A DNA stretch of 64,000 nt from contig CAYUIT010000004.1 of assembly GCA_964444835.1 (NCBI GenBank), positions 1-64,000 on the forward strand, written 5' to 3'. Under the pieces are notes generated by a model, which saw nothing but the letters and a program-made list of their open reading frames with translations, was not told the origin of the DNA and did not search any database. The DNA comes from CADEED01 sp964444835 (GTDB lineage: Bacteria > Pseudomonadota > Gammaproteobacteria > Steroidobacterales > Steroidobacteraceae). A program made the translations under genes and the position numbers. Every line of letters starts with the position of its first letter. Within the stretch, counting starts at the first letter, position 1. Below, piece after piece: positions 44,263 through 51,782 of this stretch.

Positions 44263-45373
44263 ACCGGCTGCCAACTCTGCGACGCGCCGTTTGCGTACGC
44301 CGCAGGAGACACAGGCAATCGTCGAGCGCAGTCTGCGGCGGCGATACTGGAGCGAGCGTGTGTTCCGCGCCTGTGGCCTTGGGGCCGTGCTCCTCGGCGT
44401 GTTGTTCGTCGTGTTCTTGTTCTACACGATCTTTGCGAACGGCTTCGGTGCGTTCCAGCAAACGCAGGTACGGCTCGAGGTGTTCTACGACCCTGAGATC
44501 ATTGATCCGGCTGGTACGCGTTTACCGGAGGACCTCTCGGCGGCGGACTACCAAGCGTTGGTGCGCGCGTCGCTGAAGAGTGCCTTCCCGGACGTCGAGG
44601 GCCGCGGACCGACCCGCGAGCTGACCAAGCTCGTGAGCTCCGGCGCATCGTTCGAGTTGCAAGATCGCGTCCGCGCCAACCCCGCGATCATTGGCTCGCG
44701 AGAAACCTTGTGGGTCCTCGCGAGCGACGCCGTCGATCTCCTCGAGAAGGGCCGTGTACAGCGCTCGCTGCCCGAGGATCAACGGCCGTTGTCCGATCAA
44801 CAACTGGCGTGGGTCGATCGCCTCAAGGCGCAAGGCGCACTCGAGAAGAAGTTCAATACGGGCTTCTTCACGAGTGGGGACTCCCGCGAGCCCGAGAAGG
44901 CCGGTGTGTGGGGCGCCGTGATGGGCTCGTTCTTCACCTTGTTGTTGACGCTGTTGCTGTCGTTTCCGATTGGCGTCGCGTCGGCCATTTACCTCGAGGA
45001 GTTCGCGCCGAAGAATCGCTGGACGGACTTGATTGAGGTGAACATCAACAATCTCGCCGCGGTGCCTTCGATCGTGTTCGGGTTGTTAGGGTTATCCGTG
45101 TTCATCGGCTTCTTTGGCTTGCCNNNNNNNNNNNNNNNNNNNNNNNNNNNNNNNNNNNNNNNNNNNNNNNNNNNNNNNNNNNNNNNNNNNNNNNNNNNNN
45201 NNNNNNNNNNNNNNNNNNNNNNNTTGCCAGTCCAGATTTTCTTGTGGTCCGATAGCCCGGAACGCGGTTTCGTCGAGAAGACCTCGGGCGCCATCATCGT
45301 GTTGCTCGCGTTCCTGATCGTGATGAACGCGGCGGCCGTGTTCCTGCGTAACAAGTTCGAAAAGCGTTGGTAG
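44255..45373 (+). CDS. pstA: Phosphate ABC transporter permease PstA (interrupted by assembly gap)
   Basis: Second permease subunit. The left part encodes an N-terminal membrane segment, a large periplasmic insert (about 70-205, DUF3333-like) and the start of the permease core (NNLAAVPSIVFGLLGLSVFI). The right part is the C-terminus (LPVQIFLWSDSPERG, AIIVLLAFLIVMNAAAVFLR). The 100 Ns between stand for 34 codons, but PstA normally has roughly 110-120 residues there, including the EAA loop, so the real gap is probably longer. The gene is likely intact in the organism; the frame happens to be kept across the Ns. Confidence 0.9.
   Translation: MTEPAANSATRRLRTPQETQAIVERSLRRRYWSERVFRACGLGAVLLGVLFVVFLFYTIFANGFGAFQQTQVRLEVFYDPEIIDPAGTRLPEDLSAADYQALVRASLKSAFPDVEGRGPTRELTKLVSSGASFELQDRVRANPAIIGSRETLWVLASDAVDLLEKGRVQRSLPEDQRPLSDQQLAWVDRLKAQGALEKKFNTGFFTSGDSREPEKAGVWGAVMGSFFTLLLTLLLSFPIGVASAIYLEEFAPKNRWTDLIEVNINNLAAVPSIVFGLLGLSVFIGFFGLXXXXXXXXXXXXXXXXXXXXXXXXXXXXXXXXXXLPVQIFLWSDSPERGFVEKTSGAIIVLLAFLIVMNAAAVFLRNKFEKRW
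45124..45223. other. Assembly gap of 100 Ns
   Basis: Exactly 100 Ns, the conventional placeholder for a scaffold gap of unknown size. It falls in the conserved core of pstA. No statement can be made about the sequence within it. Confidence 0.99.
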
Positions 45374-45379
45374 CTAAAG

Positions 45380-46255
45380 ATGGAAACGACAGAAAAAATC
45401 AAGCCAAGCCTCACGCTCAAACCGAGTGCCAATGCATCGCCGGTGTCACTGGCGCCCGTGCCCGAAGGCACGAAGACGGTCGGAGCCATTACCGTCGAGA
45501 ACCCCATTTTTACGTGCCGCGATGTCAACGTGCATTACGGCGACAAACACGCGATCAAGCACGTGAGTATCGATATCGGCCGCAATCAAGTGCTCGCGAT
45601 GATCGGCCCGTCTGGCTGCGGCAAGTCCACGTTCTTGCGCTGCCTCAATCGCATGAACGACACGATCGTGACGGCGAAAGTCACGGGCTCCATTGTGCTC
45701 GATGGCCGCGATATTCATGACAAGCGACAAGATGTCGTGCAGTTGCGCGCGCGTGTCGGCATGGTGTTCCAGAAGCCGAATCCGTTTCCGAAGTCAATCT
45801 ATGAGAATGTCGCGTACGGACCGCGCATTCACGGCCTCGCGGCGGACCGTGTCGAACTCGACGAGATCGTCCACACGTCGTTGCAGCGCGCGGGCTTGTG
45901 GGATGAGGTGAAGGATCGTCTGAATAATCCTGGGACCAGCCTCTCGGGCGGTCAGCAGCAACGCCTGTGTATCGCGCGCACGATTGCCGTGAATCCAGAA
46001 GTGATCTTGATGGACGAGCCTTGCTCGGCGCTCGATCCGATTGCGACCGCGCGCATCGAAGACTTGATGGAAGAGCTCCGCCAAAGCTACGCCATTTGCA
46101 TCGTGACCCACTCGATGCAGCAGGCGGCGCGTGTTTCGCAGCGCACTGCGTATTTCCACCTCGGAGATTTGATCGAGGTGGGCGAGACGGATCGCATCTT
46201 CACGAATCCGCGTCACAAGCTGACTGAAGACTACATCACGGGTCGGTTCGGTTAG
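45380..46255 (+). CDS. pstB: Phosphate ABC transporter ATP-binding protein PstB
   Basis: ATPase subunit of PstSCAB. 291 residues; the first 45 (about KPSLTLKPSANASPVSLAPV) are a non-conserved extension compared with the 257-residue E. coli protein. Walker A IGPSGCGKSTFLRCLNRMND, signature LSGGQQQRLCIARTIA, Walker B ILMDEPCSALDP and switch His in VTHSMQQAARVS are intact. Six bases after pstA. Confidence 0.97.
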   Translation: METTEKIKPSLTLKPSANASPVSLAPVPEGTKTVGAITVENPIFTCRDVNVHYGDKHAIKHVSIDIGRNQVLAMIGPSGCGKSTFLRCLNRMNDTIVTAKVTGSIVLDGRDIHDKRQDVVQLRARVGMVFQKPNPFPKSIYENVAYGPRIHGLAADRVELDEIVHTSLQRAGLWDEVKDRLNNPGTSLSGGQQQRLCIARTIAVNPEVILMDEPCSALDPIATARIEDLMEELRQSYAICIVTHSMQQAARVSQRTAYFHLGDLIEVGETDRIFTNPRHKLTEDYITGRFG

Positions 46256-46261
46256 CCGCGC

Positions 46262-47002
46262 GTGAGCGGCCGCCTGGGTGCAAACGTGAACGAACGCGCA
46301 CCAGCTCTCGAAGGGCACACCACCAAAGCATTCGATGGCGAATTGTCCGCATTGCACGTGCGGGCGGTCGAAATGGGGGCGCTCGTACTCGATCAGGTGC
46401 AAGCGGGAGTCGCTGCGTACGCAGATTGGAATCGCGAACAAGCCCTGCTGGTCAGCGAACGCGAGCGCCGCGTGAATGCCTACGATCTTGCGGTCGACGA
46501 GGAAGCGTTGCACGTGATCGCGCGCCGCCAACCGATGGCCTCGGATCTGCGTGCGGTATTCGCGATCGACAAGATCGTGGCGGAGTTGGAACGCGCCGGC
46601 GACGAAGCCAAGCGGCTCGCGTTGATCGTGCTCACGGACGCGGAGTCGCGCGGCTTTCGCCCTGGGCACGCGATGGCCAAGGACGTGCGGCAACTCGGTC
46701 GACTCGCGTTTTCAGTGTTGCGTGCCGCCATCGAGTGCTTCGACCGGCTCGATGCATCCAAGGCGTACGCCGTGCTGCAGCAAGATCGTGAGCTCGATGC
46801 GGAGTACGCGGCGAGTTTGCGACGAATCGTGTCGCGGGCGATGGAAGATCCGCGCCTGATGCAAGGTGTGATCGAGGCGGCGTTCGTCATGCGCTCGCTC
46901 GAGCGCATCGGCGATCATGCGCGCAACATTGCGCGCCATGTGTTGTTTGCTTTGGGCGACGACGCGCTCGCCGATCCCACCGTACTCGCGAGCCGGCCCT
47001 AG
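46262..47002 (+). CDS. PhoU-like protein (copy 2, pst operon)
   Basis: PhoU-family regulator at the end of the pst operon, GTG start at 46262, 246 residues. The two helical repeats are present: AIDKIVAELERAGDEAKRLA and MRSLERIGDHARNIARHV. In the first repeat the canonical R-I-G-D is R-A-G-D and the sequence is more divergent than copy 1, so the two copies may not be interchangeable. The gene directly follows pstB, the usual phoU place in enterics. Its TAG overlaps the convergent dapD stop inside CTAG. Confidence 0.9.
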   Translation: MSGRLGANVNERAPALEGHTTKAFDGELSALHVRAVEMGALVLDQVQAGVAAYADWNREQALLVSERERRVNAYDLAVDEEALHVIARRQPMASDLRAVFAIDKIVAELERAGDEAKRLALIVLTDAESRGFRPGHAMAKDVRQLGRLAFSVLRAAIECFDRLDASKAYAVLQQDRELDAEYAASLRRIVSRAMEDPRLMQGVIEAAFVMRSLERIGDHARNIARHVLFALGDDALADPTVLASRP

Positions 47003-47829
47003 TCCGTCGCGCGTAACAACTCGTTAATCGAGGTCTTGGCGCGTGTCTGCGCATCGACTCGTTTGACGATGACCGCACACGCGAGGCTGTATTTGCCGTC
47101 GGGCGAGGGGAGCGAACCCGGCACGACGACCGAGCCCGCTGGCACGCGACCTTGCAAGATCTGACCCGTGGTTCGATCGTAAATGCGCGTGCTTTGACCG
47201 AGGAAGACGCCCATGGACAGCACGCTGCCTTCCTCGACGATCACGCCTTCGACCACCTCGGAACGCGCGCCGATAAAGCAGTTATCTTCGATGATGGTGG
47301 GCGACGCTTGCAGCGGCTCGAGCACACCGCCAATCCCAACACCACCAGACAGATGCACGTTCTTGCCGATCTGCGCGCAGGAGCCGACCGTGGCCCATGT
47401 GTCGACCATCGTGCCCGAGTCCACGTAGGCGCCGATGTTGACGTAGCTCGGCATCAAGACGACGTTCGGGCCGATATAGGCGCCTTTGCGCGCGATCGCG
47501 CTGGGCACCACGCGCGTACCACTCGCACGCATCGACTCGTTAGTGGCTGCTGCGTACTTGAGCGGCACTTTGTCGAAGTATCGTGTGGCGCCGGCATCGA
47601 TGATCGAATTGTCATGCGTGCGGAAATACAGCAGCACGGCTTTCTTCAGCCACTCGTTGACAATCCATTGTCCCGCGCGCTTCTCGGCCACACGCGCCTG
47701 GCCGCTGTCGAGCAGCTCTAATGTGGTCGTGAGTGCAGCGGCAAGCTCACTCGAGACGGTGCTCGGCGTGATATCAGCGCGGCGCTCAAACGCCGCCTCG
47801 ATCTGTGCTTGGAGGTTCTGATGTGACAT
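46999..47829 (-). CDS. dapD: Tetrahydrodipicolinate N-succinyltransferase
   Basis: Left-handed beta-helix acyltransferase that succinylates tetrahydrodipicolinate in lysine/DAP synthesis. The start at 47829 (MSHQNLQAQIEAAFERR) gives 276 residues, matching E. coli DapD (274). Hexapeptide repeats run through about 105-225 (AYIGPNVVLMPSYVNIGAYV, GKNVHLSGGVGIGGVLEPLQ). Upstream frame to 47922 lacks similarity. Completes, with dapE and dapC in this window, the succinylase branch except dapA/dapB/dapF. Confidence 0.96.
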   Translation of the reverse strand: MSHQNLQAQIEAAFERRADITPSTVSSELAAALTTTLELLDSGQARVAEKRAGQWIVNEWLKKAVLLYFRTHDNSIIDAGATRYFDKVPLKYAAATNESMRASGTRVVPSAIARKGAYIGPNVVLMPSYVNIGAYVDSGTMVDTWATVGSCAQIGKNVHLSGGVGIGGVLEPLQASPTIIEDNCFIGARSEVVEGVIVEEGSVLSMGVFLGQSTRIYDRTTGQILQGRVPAGSVVVPGSLPSPDGKYSLACAVIVKRVDAQTRAKTSINELLRATD

Positions 47830-47963
47830 AGGCTCATATGGTAAGGCATCGCTGCGCCGATCGTCCCGCTTCCATGGGACAGCGACCGCGCGGGGTTCCT
47901 CGTAGTCTGCGGGTCTCGACAATCGTCCACGAGCCAGGCGCAGTGCCCGTGTATCCTAGCAAT

Positions 47964-48641
47964 GTGAATGGCATTTCGGTTTTGCTCGTCGAAGACGATG
48001 CCAAGTTTCGTGAAGCCTTCGCGGCACGCATCCGCGAGGCCAGCGATCTGCGGCTCTTGGCCGCCGTTTCGCATGTCGCTGCAGGGCTCGAGGAGTTGCG
48101 CCGCGCCGCGCCCGACGTGCTGCTCGTCGATCTCGATTTACCGGATCGCCGCGGCACCGAACTGATCCGCTACGCCGCGCGACACCTGCCGGACACCGAC
48201 GTCATGGTCGTGACCGTGTTTGGTGACGAAAAGAACGTGCTCGAGTCCATCGAGGCCGGAGCTACCGGCTACCTACTGAAGGACACGGACCCGGTGAATT
48301 TCATCGACCAGATTCGTTTGTTGCACGCCGGCGGCAGTCCGATCAGTCCGCCGATCGCGCGGCAGCTCCTCAATCGATTTCGCAAGCCACCGGATGTGCC
48401 AGCGGAGCCTGCGCAGGCCGCAGGTCCACTCATGGACCCTGCAGTGACACTGTCGGAACGCGAGCATTCCGTGCTGTCGCTCGTCACGAAAGGATTCACG
48501 TTCAATGAGATCGCAGGCTTGCTCGGTGTTTCGCAGCACACCGTGATGACATACGTGAAGCGAATCTATCGTAAGCTGCACGTCTCTTCGAAGACGGAAG
48601 CGGTCTATGAGGCCCGCAAGATGGGCCTATTGCGCGAGTAA
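47964..48641 (+). CDS. NarL/FixJ-type response regulator
   Basis: Receiver plus LuxR-type DNA-binding regulator. I place the start at GTG 47964 (MNGISVLLVEDDAKFREA), immediately before the receiver; GTG codons at 47943 and 47949 and an ATG at 47838 are alternatives. About 225 residues: phospho-acceptor Asp in DVLLVDLDLPDRRGTEL, KDTDPVNF at the switch, a Pro-rich linker (PPDVPAEPAQAAGP), then the LuxR helix-turn-helix TLSEREHSVLSLVTKGFTFN and VMTYVKRIYRKLHV. Pairs with the kinase 16 bases downstream. The target genes are unknown. Confidence 0.9.
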   Translation: MNGISVLLVEDDAKFREAFAARIREASDLRLLAAVSHVAAGLEELRRAAPDVLLVDLDLPDRRGTELIRYAARHLPDTDVMVVTVFGDEKNVLESIEAGATGYLLKDTDPVNFIDQIRLLHAGGSPISPPIARQLLNRFRKPPDVPAEPAQAAGPLMDPAVTLSEREHSVLSLVTKGFTFNEIAGLLGVSQHTVMTYVKRIYRKLHVSSKTEAVYEARKMGLLRE

Positions 48642-48657
48642 GCGGTCTCTGCCGCGC

Positions 48658-50580
48658 ATGCGCGCGACATTCGGTGTCGCGCTCGTCGTTCTGCTGGCAG
48701 CGTTGCCGCTGTCGGGTTGTTTGCCGCGCGCCGATCACGTCGAGCGCATCGCGCAGGCCGACGTGCTGTTCGAGCCGATCGAGACGCTCGACCAACGCGA
48801 CGGTGAGTTCGCGCTGCCGCCAGCCAATGCCGCGTGGCGTACCGTCACGTTACCGTTTGTCGAAAAACACCGCGAACGTGCGGGGCTCGGACCTCAGCAG
48901 GACCTGGTGCGTTTGTGGGTGCGCTTGCCACCACGCACCGTTTCGAGCCCAGCCGATCTTCCGCTCGCGGTGCACTACAGCGCCTACATTGGGCCGTTTG
49001 AGAAGACCGTTGTCTATGCGGATGGTGAGCGCGCGGGAGCGACGGATCCGACCGCGGACAACAAATGGAACCAGCCGTTCTTTCTCACGATCCCAGCGCG
49101 ACTCACGCCGCCCGGTGAGCCTGCCGAAATCCTGTTAGCCATTGACTGTGTGTTTGGCGCGCTTGGGTGCGGGTCGCCACGCATCTTCGTCGGGCCGCAG
49201 CCGGCCGTGCAGCGAATCTTCGAGGCCAACCGGTTTTGGCGGCTCGACGGGCCGCGGATTGGCAGCATTGCCATGCTGATGTTAGGCGGCTTCGCCTTGC
49301 TTTTTTGGTTGGGCCGACCGAAAGAGGTGGTGTATCCGCTGTTTGCAGCCGCCTCGGTCGTATGGTTCGTGCGCACGCTGCACTACTATCTCGTCGACTA
49401 CCCTGGCGCGGATTATCCGGATCACCCAGCGTGGTTCTGGTCAATCACGGTTCAGTCGATCTCGTGGCTGATGGTCATCGTCTACATCTTTGCGTTCCGC
49501 TTGAACGAGCAGCGCTACCCGCGCATCGAGCGTGGGTTGTTAGTGCTGGCGGCGGCCGGTACGATCATCGGGATGCCGCCCGTGGGGTTTGACGGTTGGC
49601 TCAGCGGCTATTTGACCCACGTGATGCAAACGGTGATCGCGCTCGGTGTCACAACCTTTATCACGGTGTCTGCCGTGCGGCGCTTCACGCGCGAGCACAT
49701 GGTGCTCGCGCTCGGATTGTGGATCAACATCGCGCTTGGCATCCACGACATGCTCTTGCAAGGCTGGTTCATCAATATCGAGCACTTCTTCCTGATGCCG
49801 TATGGCGCCATTACGCTGTTCGCGGCTTTTCTATATGCGGTCGTGCGTAAGTATGCGGCGGCGATCGAAGAGGTCGAGTCGCTGAACGAGTCGCTCGAGC
49901 GTCGGCTCGCGCAGCGACAAGCCGAGTTACAACTGAGCTACGACAAGCTGCGCACGATCGAGCGACACCAGGCCGAAGCGGCCGAGCGCCAACGCTTGAT
50001 GCGCGAGATGCACGATGGCCTCGGTTCGTCGCTGATGAGTTCACTTGCGATGGTGGAGCAAGGGCGCCTCGACCAAGCCGGCGTGGCCCGCATGCTGCGC
50101 GAGTGTGTCGACGATCTGAAGCTCACGATCGATTCGCTGGAGCCGATGGGTGACGACCTGCTCACGCTGCTCGCGACGCTGCGCTACCGCATCGGGAGTC
50201 GTTTGGAGGCGGCCGGTTTGGTGCTCGAGTGGAAGGTCAACGACTTACCGCCTTTGCCATGGCTCAATCCGGCGGCATCGCTGCATGTATTGCGCATTCT
50301 GCAAGAGTCGCTCACGAATGTCGTCAAGCATGCGGGTGCGACCCGCATTCGCGTCGAGACCAGTGCGAATGACCGCGAGGTCTTTGTGCGCGTGATCGAC
50401 AACGGTAAAGGGTTCGATGCGTCAGCGCCGCGGTCGGCGCTGGGACGCGGACTGATGAATCTCGAGCGGCGAGCGCAACAGATTGGCGGGCGAGTGGCGA
50501 TCCATTCCGACGCGCACGGGACAAGCGTCGAGCTCGCGCTGCCGATCGAAACACCCCAAACAGCGCCGATCAGCGTGTAA
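48658..50580 (+). CDS. 7TM-DISM-type sensor histidine kinase (NarX/DesK group)
   Basis: 640-residue sensor kinase. The start at 48658 (MRATFGVALVVLLAAL) gives a signal ending in the lipobox-like LSGC (Cys21), suggesting a lipid-anchored periplasmic N-terminus. A beta-rich extracytoplasmic domain (about 22-190, LPLAVHYSAYIGPFEKTVVY) is followed by about seven membrane helices (about 195-395), a coiled-coil (SLNESLERRLAQRQAELQL), HisKA_3 with His452 in MREMHDGLGSSLMSSLAM, and an ATPase domain (ESLTNVVKHAGATRI, DNGKGFD). This is the 7TMR-DISM layout; ligand unknown, carbohydrate or small molecules in related proteins. Its end overlaps dapC by 11 bases. Confidence 0.9.
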   Translation: MRATFGVALVVLLAALPLSGCLPRADHVERIAQADVLFEPIETLDQRDGEFALPPANAAWRTVTLPFVEKHRERAGLGPQQDLVRLWVRLPPRTVSSPADLPLAVHYSAYIGPFEKTVVYADGERAGATDPTADNKWNQPFFLTIPARLTPPGEPAEILLAIDCVFGALGCGSPRIFVGPQPAVQRIFEANRFWRLDGPRIGSIAMLMLGGFALLFWLGRPKEVVYPLFAAASVVWFVRTLHYYLVDYPGADYPDHPAWFWSITVQSISWLMVIVYIFAFRLNEQRYPRIERGLLVLAAAGTIIGMPPVGFDGWLSGYLTHVMQTVIALGVTTFITVSAVRRFTREHMVLALGLWINIALGIHDMLLQGWFINIEHFFLMPYGAITLFAAFLYAVVRKYAAAIEEVESLNESLERRLAQRQAELQLSYDKLRTIERHQAEAAERQRLMREMHDGLGSSLMSSLAMVEQGRLDQAGVARMLRECVDDLKLTIDSLEPMGDDLLTLLATLRYRIGSRLEAAGLVLEWKVNDLPPLPWLNPAASLHVLRILQESLTNVVKHAGATRIRVETSANDREVFVRVIDNGKGFDASAPRSALGRGLMNLERRAQQIGGRVAIHSDAHGTSVELALPIETPQTAPISV

Positions 50581-51769
50581 CAAACGCGCGAATTCGCTCG
50601 GCGGCCGCGACGCACTCGTCGACGGTGGCGACGAGCGACAATCGCACGCGACCGCGGCCCGGGTTGCCGCTCGCCGTGTCGCGAGCGAGATAGCTCCCGG
50701 GCAAAGTCGTGAGGTTTTGAGTCAGGAACAACTCGCGCGTGAACTGCTCGTCGTCGCCCCCGACATCGGGCCACAGATAAAAGCCAGCGGGAGGGTCTCC
50801 CACGTCGAGAACCGGTGCGAGTATTGGCAACACGCGCGCATATTTTTCGCGGTAAAGCGCGCGGTTCGTGACGACATGCGTGTCGTCGTTCCACGCGACT
50901 ACACTTGCGAGCTGCGTGGCGCCCGCCATCGCGGCGCCGTGATACGTGCGGTACAACAAATACGATTTCAGGATAGCCGGATCGCCCGCAACAAAACCGC
51001 TGCGCAGCCCAGGCACGCTCGAGCGCTTCGACAGCGAATGAAACACCACTGCACGCTCAAAACGCGCGTGTCCCGCTGCAACACACGCCTCGAGCAGCGA
51101 GGGGGGCGGGGCCGACTCATCGCGGTACAGCTCGGCGTAGCATTCGTCAGAGGCAATCACAAAATCGTAGCGCTCGGCGAGCTCGAGCGCGTGCACCAGG
51201 TAGTCGATCGATAGAACGGCACCGGACGGATTCCCGGGACTGCACAAGAACAAGATGTCGCACCGCTCCCAAATGGAAGGCGGCACCGCATCCAGGTCGG
51301 GGATGAATCGATTGGCCGGAACCGTATTGAGGTAATAGGGCTCCGCACCGGCGAGCAACGCGGCGCCTTCATAGATTTGATAGAACGGATTCGGCATCGC
51401 GACCACCGGCTGCGGCGCGCTTCGCGTACTAACAACCGCTTGTACGAAGGAGAACAGCGCTTCGCGCGTGCCGCCCACCGGAATGATCATCGAATCGATA
51501 TCGATGCTAGGCCGGGCGAGTTTGAACCGACGCGCCAACCAATCCGCGCAAGCGTTGCGCAACTCGGGCACGCCCACGGTGAGCGGGTAACTCCCAAGCT
51601 GATCCATATTCGCGCACAGCGCGTCGATCACGAGCTGGGGCGGCGGATGCTTTGGCTCCCCGATCGACATCGCGATGTGCGGCAGGTGCGCCGGAGGTAC
51701 GAGGCCAGACTTCAAGCGCGCGAGGCGCTCGAAAGGGTAGGCGTGCAACAGGCCAATTCGCTCGTTCAT
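50570..51769 (-). CDS. dapC: Succinyldiaminopimelate transaminase DapC
   Basis: PLP-dependent class I/II aminotransferase making N-succinyl-LL-DAP. The start at 51769 (MNERIGLLHAYPFERLARL) gives 399 residues. Fold-type I motifs: PVGGTREALFSF, FLCSPGNPSGAVLS (PLP-binding Asn), SDECYAELYRDE, and the PLP lysine in HSLSKRSSVPGLRSGF. Thirteen bases after glnD in the same direction, the usual proteobacterial dapC-glnD neighbourhood, which supports DapC over a generic aspartate aminotransferase. Confidence 0.93.
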   Translation of the reverse strand: MNERIGLLHAYPFERLARLKSGLVPPAHLPHIAMSIGEPKHPPPQLVIDALCANMDQLGSYPLTVGVPELRNACADWLARRFKLARPSIDIDSMIIPVGGTREALFSFVQAVVSTRSAPQPVVAMPNPFYQIYEGAALLAGAEPYYLNTVPANRFIPDLDAVPPSIWERCDILFLCSPGNPSGAVLSIDYLVHALELAERYDFVIASDECYAELYRDESAPPPSLLEACVAAGHARFERAVVFHSLSKRSSVPGLRSGFVAGDPAILKSYLLYRTYHGAAMAGATQLASVVAWNDDTHVVTNRALYREKYARVLPILAPVLDVGDPPAGFYLWPDVGGDDEQFTRELFLTQNLTTLPGSYLARDTASGNPGRGRVRLSLVATVDECVAAAERIRAFVTR

Positions 51770-51782
51770 GCGGTCTGCCGTC

